The notes under the pieces: generated by a model
Database searches by the model: none
What the model was told of the DNA's origin: nothing
Seen by the model: the letters and a program-made list of their open reading frames with translations, nothing else
Source: DATNPH01 sp036703315
Lineage (GTDB): Bacteria > Cyanobacteriota > Cyanobacteriia > Cyanobacteriales > Coleofasciculaceae
Assembly (NCBI GenBank): GCA_036703315.1
Contig: DATNPH010000115.1
Span: forward strand, 1 to 38,204
Length of the DNA stretch: 38,204 bases
Direction: 5' to 3'
Position numbers and translations under genes: made by a program
Part shown: piece after piece, positions 25,875 to 33,000 of the stretch
How positions within the stretch are numbered: position 1 is the first letter of the stretch
Layout: each line of letters starts with the position of its first letter

Positions 25875-26056
25875 CCTTCCCTCCTCACCCGCTCTAAGAT
25901 TTCACGTAGCTGTTGTGCTTCCGCGTGCCCGTTGGCGTCGGTCAGAGCGTCGGCGCAAATCTCAAGAATCTTCTCTTTATCCCAGTCGCACGAGACAGCA
26001 AGTGTTAGACCTGTGACGGGTAGGATGAGGTTAGGGTTGAAGTTAACCGTTCTCAT
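25871..26056 (-). CDS. hypothetical small protein
   Basis: The 61-residue protein has a beta-type start (MRTVNFNPNLILPVTGLTLA) and a helical, charged end (HAEAQQLREILERVRREG). It overlaps the upstream gene by 14 bases and the downstream one by four. No family was recognised. A strong case for translation comes from position, not from its own sequence. Confidence 0.5.
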   Translation of the reverse strand: MRTVNFNPNLILPVTGLTLAVSCDWDKEKILEICADALTDANGHAEAQQLREILERVRREG

Positions 26057-26222
26057 GCTGCTCTCCTTCCAACTTGGCTAGTGCTTTAGCGGTTTCGGGG
26101 TAAATCTTGCGCTCCATGCGTCGGAGCGATGCCTGAATTGCTGGTGGCTCATGAGATATCAGTTCTTTCGCTTGGAGTGCGAGTTGGAGCCAAGGGTTAG
26201 ATTTCGTGGGTTGATTGCTCAT
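26043..26222 (-). CDS. hypothetical small protein
   Basis: The 59-residue product starts MSNQPTKSNPWLQLALQ and is helical and basic in the middle (ASLRRMERKIYPETAKAL). The ATG at 26222 is chosen because GAGGAGGTG lies seven bases upstream; a TTG five codons earlier would sit inside that ribosome binding site. No family was recognised. Confidence 0.6.
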   Translation of the reverse strand: MSNQPTKSNPWLQLALQAKELISHEPPAIQASLRRMERKIYPETAKALAKLEGEQHENG

Positions 26223-26233
26223 CACGCACCTCC

Positions 26234-26485
26234 TCAATGTCCAATGTGGCGGTACATAAAACCGTTGTTAGAGTTTGTCCCTTCCCGGCAAACAATCTCG
26301 CTGTCAGGCATGTCTGCAATGATTTCCCGCCAGCCTGAGTTGGGATTGAGGATGTTGGATTGTGCGATGGTCGCTTCGCGAACCGCCGCAGGCATCGCGC
26401 CCAACCCAGGTCTGGCAGCAGAGAAAGTATCCACTACGAGCTGCTCTTTCTCGGTAAGGGGGCGTTGAGGCGATGTATCTGGCAT
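26234..26485 (-). CDS. hypothetical small protein
   Basis: The 83-residue protein (MPDTSPQRPLTEKEQLVVDT..., ending NNGFMYRHIGH) has no recognised family. AGGAG lies upstream, spaced somewhat long at about eleven bases. It is located between two other operon genes with only short gaps, and it is codirectional. Confidence 0.5.
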   Translation of the reverse strand: MPDTSPQRPLTEKEQLVVDTFSAARPGLGAMPAAVREATIAQSNILNPNSGWREIIADMPDSEIVCREGTNSNNGFMYRHIGH

Positions 26486-26493
26486 GATTGATG

Positions 26494-26838
26494 TTACTCC
26501 TGTCGATTGTTTACTTGGTCGGTTTGGGAGTGAAGGTCAGCACCGGAGCCGTGCAAACTATCGGTGCTGGCTTTACCCGTAATTCTGTCGAGTACCGAGC
26601 CATAAAGCTGGTGTTGGCGCTGGCGATACCGTTCTTGTCGCAGCTCTTGACGAGTTTCGCGATACCGAGAGCGGAGAGAACCTGGTTCTTTATCCTCTTC
26701 TTCCCACTGATTGAGCCACTCGCGGATGGCTTCATAGTCGCCAGCGGTGAGGAGGCTTTCCACTTGTGCTGCACGAGCTGAGGATTGTTTTTCGATTTCG
26801 GCTCGATATTGGTCAGCCCATTCTGATAGTTCGGTCAT
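26494..26838 (-). CDS. hypothetical charged helical protein
   Basis: The 114-residue protein begins MTELSEWADQYRAEIEK and is strongly charged, with an Arg/Gln-rich segment (RYRETRQELRQERYRQRQHQ) that could form a coiled coil or bind nucleic acid. The same frame extends to a TTG at 26913, but the ATG at 26838 gives the more natural N-terminus; both lack certainty. No family was recognised. Confidence 0.5.
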   Translation of the reverse strand: MTELSEWADQYRAEIEKQSSARAAQVESLLTAGDYEAIREWLNQWEEEDKEPGSLRSRYRETRQELRQERYRQRQHQLYGSVLDRITGKASTDSLHGSGADLHSQTDQVNNRQE

Positions 26839-26899
26839 GCAATCTCTGCGGTCTTCTGAGCAACTTAGCGTTTTGGTTTGTCCGACTATCGGGGGTACA

Positions 26900-27086
26900 T
26901 TAGGCGGGTTCAACTTCCTCTTCCTCCTCTGTTTCTTCTTCGTCTAAGCTGTCAAATATTTCGTCCCATCCTGCTGCGTTCCAGCTATCACCGATGTTGT
27001 TTGAATCGGTGTTTTGTTCACCTTCAGGTCGCTGATTGGCTAGCTCTAAATGTAGATAATCTAAACTTTCTATACTCGAAAAACAT
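26900..27086 (-). CDS. small acidic protein requiring a frame change
   Basis: The frame ending at 26900 encodes IESLDYLHLELANQRPEG, then DSWNAAGWDEIFDSLDEEE and a Glu-rich tail ending EVEPA. It has no ATG, GTG or TTG in frame before the upstream TGA. The ATG at 27086 (good AAAGAG upstream) is followed by five T bases; skipping one T would join it to this frame as MFSSIESLDYL. Alternatively ribosomes could slip back one base at AAAAAG (27098-27093) near the end of the preceding 33-residue gene. The stop overlaps an ATG (TAATG). This is either a real frame change, a mutation or a sequence error. Confidence 0.4.
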
Positions 27087-27087
27087 C

Positions 27088-27189
27088 CTACTCTTTTTCT
27101 TCATTCTTGGCTAATTTAATAAGCCGCCTTACTCGTTTTTGTTCTCGAATTTCTGACTTTTTTTTGGCTCTGGTTGTGAATCGAGCCAT
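27088..27189 (-). CDS. very small basic peptide (33 residues)
   Basis: The frame begins MARFTTRAKKKSEIREQKRV and is extremely basic, then ends in NEEKE. It has no clear ribosome binding site. It lies between two supported genes and is followed directly by a possible slippery run of five A bases. It might be the front part of a fusion with the acidic protein downstream, which would join a basic and an acidic half. It could also be a chance frame. Confidence 0.4.
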   Translation of the reverse strand: MARFTTRAKKKSEIREQKRVRRLIKLAKNEEKE

Positions 27190-27226
27190 TGCTGTTGTTT
27201 ACCAAGTGTGAGGGTATCAAGGCTTA

Positions 27227-27394
27227 CTAGGATGCCGCTATATTCTGCTCTTTTATGCATGTTTTTTGCGCCTCGCTGATTGCCTTGATTAGCTCTTGCT
27301 TTCGCATTTTGGCAAAGCCTGGAATTCCCAGTCGCTCTGCCTGTTGTCGAAGTCCTGCAAACGTGATTCGTTCAGTCAATAATTTGGTGGTCAT
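27227..27394 (-). CDS. small helical protein, SAP/Rho-N-like (55 residues)
   Basis: The product begins MTTKLLTERITFAGLRQQAE and contains GFAKMRKQELIKAI, which matches the helix-turn-helix style of small Rho-N or SAP motifs (LR..A..LGI....KM.K.ELI.AI). Such motifs bind nucleic acids. GAGGA lies seven bases before the ATG, and the start overlaps the upstream stop as ATGA. A real gene seems likely despite its length. Confidence 0.65.
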   Translation of the reverse strand: MTTKLLTERITFAGLRQQAERLGIPGFAKMRKQELIKAISEAQKTCIKEQNIAAS

Positions 27395-27480
27395 TGCAAA
27401 ATCCTCAAAAAAATTAGAATCGTGGACTCAAGTAGGAATATGAGCAGTGCCCAGAAAACCAGGTGAGAAACTAGCTGCAT
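27391..27480 (-). CDS. single-helix membrane micropeptide (29 residues)
   Basis: The frame encodes MQLVSHLVFWALLIFLLEST followed by ILIFLRILQ, almost entirely hydrophobic. It starts by a TAATG overlap with the upstream stop and ends by an ATGA overlap with the next start, so it fills the space between two genes exactly. GAG sits just upstream of the ATG. Perfect coupling on both sides argues for translation; the role is unknown. Confidence 0.6.
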   Translation of the reverse strand: MQLVSHLVFWALLIFLLESTILIFLRILQ

Positions 27481-27605
27481 TAATCTCTTGCCATTAATCC
27501 GGCACCCAAAACAAATAGCCCAAAAGCAATACCAGCAGGCGGGAAAGCCAAACTGATAGCTCCGGCTGTGGCGGTCAAAGTTCCAATAACTACAACGTGA
27601 GACAT
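27480..27605 (-). CDS. small glycine-rich membrane protein (41 residues)
   Basis: The product begins MSHVVVIGTLTATAGAISLA and ends LFVLGAGLMARD, one or two hydrophobic segments with Gly and Ala. CAGGAG lies six bases before this ATG. The same frame continues upstream without a stop as far as a slippery heptamer in the preceding gene, so the peptide could also be made as the C-terminus of a frameshift fusion. Its stop overlaps the next ATG (TAATG). Confidence 0.65.
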   Translation of the reverse strand: MSHVVVIGTLTATAGAISLAFPPAGIAFGLFVLGAGLMARD

Positions 27606-27748
27606 AGTTTTCTCCTGTGGTTTTTGTTGGTTATTGTTGACAAGGGTTTTTAAGGCTTCGATTTCGGCTTTAAAAGCAGAAATTTCGGCGGCTGACAAGG
27701 TAGAAAAATAGGCTTGAATATCCTCCTCAATCGAGAAGTCTTCAAACT

Positions 27749-28381
27749 CTATTTCTTGGAGAAAAAACCTTCTACACCCACATCCAGTGAATCTAGCTGC
27801 TGCTTAACTTGGTTAAATCGTTCGTTGGCTTGCGTCGCCCTAGCTCGTGGATTGACTCCATATTTCTGTCGCAGGAAGTCTAGCCCGTTGGCTTTAATGG
27901 ATTGGATTTGATTGAGCTTTTGCTGCCGCTCTTGGTAGCGATTTTCATCGTAAGCTTCGTACACTAAAGTCTTACCAGCTTCTTTGGCGGCAATCAGCAG
28001 TTCGGCTTCCGCGATTCCCGATTTAAACTCGGTTTCAGCGTCTAACTGTAGCTGAATATCAGCGTTTTTTACGGCGTACACAAAATCAGTGGAAACCCCG
28101 TACTCTTGAGCAATTGTTAAGGCTTCGGCTTCCGGTAAATGTCCGCTGTCGTTACCGTTATTTGAGCCACTACCATTACCGTTATCGCTGGCTGCTGGTA
28201 AGGCAAAAGCCTGAGCCATCTCTTTGATTTCAGGCGTTTTATTTAACAGTTCCTGAACTTTTGACATTGCCCTATCCGGAATTTCATCCCACTCCTCTAC
28301 ATCGGGATATTCGTTCAAAAGCTCAATCTGCAAAGACTCTAAAGATAAATTGTGTTGGTTAGCCAAGTCGATTAATCGCAT
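27749..28381 (-). CDS. hypothetical protein with IF2_N-like N-terminus
   Basis: The 210-residue protein starts with MRLIDLANQHNLSLESLQIE, resembling the small IF2 N-terminal helical domain that binds nucleic acids or partners. An Asn/Gly/Ser-rich linker (DNGNGSGSNNGNDSG) leads to a second helical half (SGIAEAELLIAAKEAGKTL, YQERQQKLNQIQSIKA). It ends GVEGFFSKK. The T TTT TTC sequence at 27767-27761 lies in the zero frame at FF, eight bases before the stop. A backward slip there would replace SKK by a long extension. Its ATG lies 23 bases inside the end of the previous gene. Confidence 0.6.
   Translation of the reverse strand: MRLIDLANQHNLSLESLQIELLNEYPDVEEWDEIPDRAMSKVQELLNKTPEIKEMAQAFALPAASDNGNGSGSNNGNDSGHLPEAEALTIAQEYGVSTDFVYAVKNADIQLQLDAETEFKSGIAEAELLIAAKEAGKTLVYEAYDENRYQERQQKLNQIQSIKANGLDFLRQKYGVNPRARATQANERFNQVKQQLDSLDVGVEGFFSKK
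27761..27767 (-). promoter_or_regulatory. candidate programmed -1 frameshift site (T TTT TTC)
   Basis: The codons GGT TTT TTC read in the frame of the 210-residue gene give the canonical X XXY YYZ heptamer U UUU UUC. The -1 frame is open from here through 27480, adding LQEIEFEDFSIEEDIQAYFS and about 30 more residues and then the whole 41-residue membrane peptide, for a product of about 300 residues. AGAAGG lies directly upstream, and CTTCTC-GATT-GAGGAG can form a six-base-pair hairpin about 20 bases downstream. Confidence 0.55.
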
Positions 28382-28811
28382 TATTCAATGTCTCCTCTGT
28401 AGCGAAAATGTGTGGGTTAAGTTTGGTAAATGTTTCCAGTTTTTTGAGGTTGCGAAATAACTTGTTTTGTTTGACCAAAAACTTCAAAACTAGAAACTCA
28501 AACCAAGTGAACAGGGGTTCGTCAATGTAACTGACTTGTACATAACCGCCCTTGAGCTTTTGCTCTAATTGCTTTTTGCGCTCAAGCGGGTAATCGGGAT
28601 TTCGCTGCAATGCCGAGTCCCAATAAGGCTTTATCTTTCGCGCAATTAGCCGATACTTCATCAACTGGCGATCGCTAATCCCCAACTCCTTCAACGCATC
28701 ACTCAAAGAAATGTGGGAAGGCGTATTTTGCCCTACTTCAATCCAGTCTGTTGGGGCAAGCCCTGTGATTCGGGTAACCTGCGGTGATACTTCGGCAAAC
28801 GTGGCTCTCAC
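28359..28811 (-). CDS. hypothetical protein, first gene of the small-gene operon
   Basis: The product has up to 150 residues. SLSDALKELGISDRQLMKYR looks like a helix-turn-helix, and the rest is basic and helical (PLERKKQLEQKLKGGY, KLFRNLKKLETFTKL). If it binds DNA it could be the operon regulator. The GTG at 28811 overlaps the AGGAGG ribosome binding site (28816-28811), so it is a poor initiator. An ACG at 28802 is spaced eight bases from AGGAGG and would give a 147-residue protein. It overlaps the next gene by 23 bases. Confidence 0.55.
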   Translation of the reverse strand: MRATFAEVSPQVTRITGLAPTDWIEVGQNTPSHISLSDALKELGISDRQLMKYRLIARKIKPYWDSALQRNPDYPLERKKQLEQKLKGGYVQVSYIDEPLFTWFEFLVLKFLVKQNKLFRNLKKLETFTKLNPHIFATEETLNNAINRLG

Positions 28812-29002
28812 CTCCTGAAATATTTGTTGTGTAAAGCTTTGGGTTACTTAGCTCGGTCAGAGTTCGGTGATTTACTGCTAGAGCGGTGAAACTTCGACCA
28901 AGACAAGTCTTGAGGCAAAAAGTTCGGCTTTGGCGTTGGTATGGCTTCTGTAAGCGCTTCGCCGCTTCACTACCGAACTGGCTTGCTATATTGAAAGAAT
29001 AG

Positions 29003-29022
29003 CATAATGCTATAGCGTTATG
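29003..29022. promoter_or_regulatory. inverted repeat in the divergent promoter region
   Basis: CATAATGC, TATA and GCGTTATG form a near-perfect inverted repeat. Overlapping it, TAGCATAATGCTA (29000-29012) is itself palindromic. It lies between the start of the minus-strand small-gene operon (28811) and the RHH regulator gene (29106). The AT-rich 290-base region also holds AGTTCGG copies near 28860 and 28920 and an inverted one near 28974. It is a likely operator for the RHH protein. Confidence 0.45.
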
Positions 29023-29105
29023 TCAAGCGACTCGGTTTTGTATTTTTTTTTCAGAGGAGGTGGCAAATATATCGCAAAGGTGGTACGGCAATATATGCTG
29101 TTTTT

Positions 29106-29522
29106 ATGCCTAGACCACCAAAAGAGGGCTCTCGAAGAAATAATCCAGACTATTCCCCAGTAACCGCTCAAATTCCAAAGGGGCTGGGGAAACGTTTGCG
29201 CTTGTTTGTTACTCAAAAGGAAACAACGATATCAGAGGTGGTAGAAAAGGCACTTGCCGAATACTTGGATAGAAACCAAGTCCAGGTTTCTGTGTTGCAA
29301 CCTAACTCCATTGGAGAGGTTGTGCGGCAGAACTTCTGGACGCTACGCGAACACAACATCAAAAACATTGACGCGATCGCTAAGGGTGCCGCTCCAACCA
29401 AAGCGGACATCGTGGAAATCTCGTCAATACTCGATTTCGATCAGGGTGAGCTACTCCGGCTGGCGATGAGCGAGTTTGGGGAGTTGCCAAAAGCTAAACC
29501 AAAGGATAAAGAGCCAAGTTGA
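29106..29522 (+). CDS. ribbon-helix-helix regulator (CopG/Arc-like)
   Basis: The 138-residue protein carries YSPVTAQIPKGLGKRLRLFV followed by TISEVVEKALAEYLDR, a beta strand and two helices as in CopG/Arc repressors, at about residues 16-57. The rest is helical (IGEVVRQNFWTLREHN, GELLRLAMSEFGEL). No clear ribosome binding site is visible; the leader is very AT-rich. It lies divergent from the small-gene operon, with inverted repeats between, so it may repress that operon and itself. Confidence 0.65.
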   Translation: MPRPPKEGSRRNNPDYSPVTAQIPKGLGKRLRLFVTQKETTISEVVEKALAEYLDRNQVQVSVLQPNSIGEVVRQNFWTLREHNIKNIDAIAKGAAPTKADIVEISSILDFDQGELLRLAMSEFGELPKAKPKDKEPS

Positions 29523-29554
29523 GTCCAGTAGTCAGGAGGTACTCGTTTGTTGCT

Positions 29555-29827
29555 ATGACCACCCCACTTCTAGAAAAACCAGAAAGTCAGCCAACCGTGC
29601 CAAGTCGGGTAACGCTGCATAGCATCAGTTGGGAAAAGTTCAAAGTGATTACATCCTCAAGAAAAACAAAAAGATCCCGCTCACAGGAGCAGGATGCCAA
29701 ATTAAAAACTGCCGCAAACTATTTCTTTTGCGGTTCAGGCTGTAAACTACGATTAGTGCAAATTCTAGGCAGCAAAGAAGGGCTGCCCAATTACTCATCC
29801 GGGTTAACCGGAAGTCTAACTAACTAA
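29555..29827 (+). pseudogene. 5' remnant of an Uma2-family gene
   Basis: From the ATG at 29555 the frame encodes MTTPLLEKPESQPTVPSRVT and LHSISWEKFK, the typical beginning of cyanobacterial Uma2-family (DUF820, PD-(D/E)XK fold) proteins, which start MTT.LLEK...P.RVTLHNISW..F. After about 30 codons the similarity ends abruptly in unrelated basic sequence. Uma2 proteins have about 190-230 residues, so this is a truncated remnant, possibly from a recombination event. Confidence 0.6.
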
Positions 29828-29925
29828 CAAGAGCAAGCCCCAGAGCCAAATGGGAGCTTAGGAGAGAGCCCGTAGGTTGTCTGAAAGCGTGAAGCGGTAT
29901 CTTGGCGGAGAAACTTCACTCTAAC

Positions 29926-29955
29926 AGACAGTCTACCATCTGGTGCTGTCTTTTT
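29926..29955 (+). terminator. intrinsic terminator after the RHH gene
   Basis: AGACAG (29926-29931) pairs with CTGTCT (29946-29951), and ACCA pairs with TGGT inside the loop. Five T bases follow (29951-29955). It would end transcription of the RHH gene and Uma2 remnant before the primase gene. Confidence 0.6.
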
Positions 29956-30082
29956 ATAGACTAGCAGCTTGCTGTGGCTTTGTCACAATTGTCAGATAAA
30001 TTTGACACCACAGAATTTTTCGCAAGCCAGCACCGATAAGGCTTTGCTCCTTTCGACAAGACGATAGGAGACAAAAGTACAT

Positions 30083-33000
30083 ATGCAAAATGCCACAGGT
30101 TTTTCCAAACTTAATACTTCGATTGCAAAGTTTGAAGACCCTAAAGAAATACTTCAAGAACGGCAGCAAACTATAAGGTGGCTTCAAGTCCACAACTACC
30201 CAGTTCTACCCGTAGCACCAGTGCAAGATGCTATTAAACATCACAAGGAAGTTCAAGCGAATACAGAAAAAGGCGTATGGCAGCATTGTCCCCTCACGGC
30301 TGACCTGCAACCCATTCCGCTCTACACTGGCAAAAACCCATCATATTTAGATAAGGATGGTGTTCCTCATTTAGTCAATCATCGGCAGTATCAGAACCAG
30401 CTACCCAGAGAAAAAGAACTGAAAACCTGGTTTGCTAATCCTCTCAATGGCATCGGAACCCTTGGCGGGTGGCACGGTACGGTCTGGCTTGACTTCGACG
30501 TTAAAAAGTTCACCTCTCAGATTGAGTGCGATGAACAAGCGCTGGAAATTGCAGCCAAAGTCAGAGACCAGGCTGGCTCTGAACCTTTCCTGGAGCGCTC
30601 GCATTCGGGCGGCTGGCGAATCGGCATTAAAGTTAAACAAAAACCTGACTTTACCAACTTTGCTCTCTTACCTGGTGGTCGGCACGTTGGCGAAGCTCTC
30701 TTCGAGGGGCGCTTCACCGTCTTGGCTCCCACAATTGGAGCTTCCGGCAATCCCTATGAATCATTTAATCGGGTTGAGCCGCCAGAAGTCGAGTCTTTGG
30801 AATCCATCGGCATCCATAGCACTAAGGCTTCTTTGAACGTGCCTGAATCAATTTATGAGCCTGCACTTCCTCCTGTAAAATTTGCTAACTCCAGCGTTCA
30901 GGACATTCCCGGCACTATCCCCCTTCAAGAACTGGGAAACAATCAAAGTCAGGACATTCTCGCCGGAGCCTGTCCTACAGGTGATCGCTCCGAAGCCTTG
31001 GCTACTGCCATCCAAGAATGGTACGGCTGGGAAAATTGGTGCAAGGCTTCAGGGGTTTGCTATTCGGGCAGTACGGCAGAGCTAGCGCATATTGCAGGTG
31101 CGGCGCTGGGCATTGAGAGCGATCGCGTCGGCAGAATTCTCAACCCCCAAAAAGCTTTTGTCCCCTCGCACTGCCAACCTGCGGCTTTAAGCCGGGGTGG
31201 TGAAGAGAGCTGCTGGAAGAAAATTTATCGACTCGACAAGGCAAGTTTTTCAGCCAAATGTCCTGCCCACATCAAGGATGCCATTAAACAGGAGTGGCGG
31301 CATACCCAAGAGTCGGAAAGGGGAGGTAAGAGCGTTGGTGGTGGCAAGAGCCTGCGCTTTAGCGGCGGTCAACACAGCGGTGATGGAGGCGATGGCACAA
31401 ATAACTCCCAACCACAACATGATGCGGTTTCGCTTCCCGATCGCGTCCGGGAAATTCTTCGCCGCTACGATTCAGAATCCCTCCAGACTGCTGCCTTGAT
31501 GAATCTGGGGGACAGCTGTGCCAAGCCCTACTCAGATATCGAGAAACTCGCTCGTGTTGTTCGGCTTGAGGACGAGCTGACTAAAGAGGCATCTGACACG
31601 ATTATCCCCTTGCGAGCGCTCTTGAAAACCTGTCGCAAGCGCCTGAATCTCCATCGCTATCTGGCACGTCCTCTGGCTGATGCCTTGATAGCCGCTGCCA
31701 ACGCGATGCCCACCGCTCCTGAATATCTCCTCAATACCCTGATCCCCGTTTCCGCCTCCCGCATCGGCATCTCTTCGAGGATTGTAATTAAGGCAGAATC
31801 CCACTACATTCAGCCGTGCATTTTCTGGAGCGCTAACGTTGCCGACTCCGGTCAGGCGAAAACTCCACCTCAAGCCCTGATTATGGAAGCTTTGAAGGAT
31901 ATGGAGCAAGAAGCGCGAGAGGCTTACTCGAAGAAGTTAGCCGATTGGGAAGCCTGCTCCGACAAAAACAAAGGTGCCAAGCCCATTGAGACGAGGCGCA
32001 TTCTCAACAATACAACAATGGCTCAGAAAATTCGCATCCACGCGGAGAACCCTCGCGGACTCGTCGAATATATCGATGAACTCACCGGTGATTTCGAGCG
32101 CCACAACCAGCACAACGGCGGCAAGGGTGATGACCTCCGCCATGAACTTGCGATTTGGAATGGCGAGTTGGGAGCTTACGATCGAGGGGACGTGCGCCTT
32201 TACCTGCGTCGTACTGGCATTTCTAAGACCGGAACCTATCAATGGGACCTCTTAGCTCGCCTCATGGCTGATGAAGTCAACTTTGTTTCCAGCGGCTACT
32301 TAGCCCGATTCCTCCTGTGCTCCATTCCAGATGCCCCCGATCGCAAATTGGATTTGCTCTCTCCCCATCAAGAAACCGGACTTCAAGAGCTACTGCGGAG
32401 CCTCTACCGCCGTCTGGAACTGCTACCCGAACGAGACTACCTACTCGATCACGAGGCTAAGGTACTTTTCCAAGGCTTCAACCATGTCATCGTCGAATTG
32501 GACAAAGAGGAACCTCATTTTGGCATGGGCTTAGTCTACGCCAAAATTGAGAGCTATGCCGCACGGTTAGCCCTGTGGCTGCACATTGTCAACGCCGTGG
32601 TGCGCGATGAAGTACCGGGACCTGTTATCAGCGGTGAGACAATGCAAGCCGCGCTTGAGCTAGCCTCCTTTTACCTGTGGCAGCACAAACTCATCCACGC
32701 CCATAACTCTCCTTCGCAGAAACTAGAGGGCATTTTACTCAAAGCCCAGACCTGTGCAGAAAAGCTGTGGACTAAAGGTAAAGCTCTCACCGCTTCTTTT
32801 GCCAAGTCAAGGATTAATCGCCTTAAGTCTTGGGCTGTGGACAAAATTCGCGATCGCGTTTTTCGGGTCTTAGCGGCGGCTGGATTTGGTCGCACAGAGG
32901 GGGAAGGAGAAAATATGGTTTACGTCCCTAATACCGTCACTCCCTTTACTCCCTGTGATAACACGTTTACGATTGGTGATTTTGGTGGAATTGGTGGTGA

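Noticed and set aside
27480..28381. Phage tail assembly chaperone pair (G/GT) with frameshift
   Set aside because: The frameshift layout is similar, but no tape-measure gene or other tail gene follows; the extension leads to a short membrane peptide.
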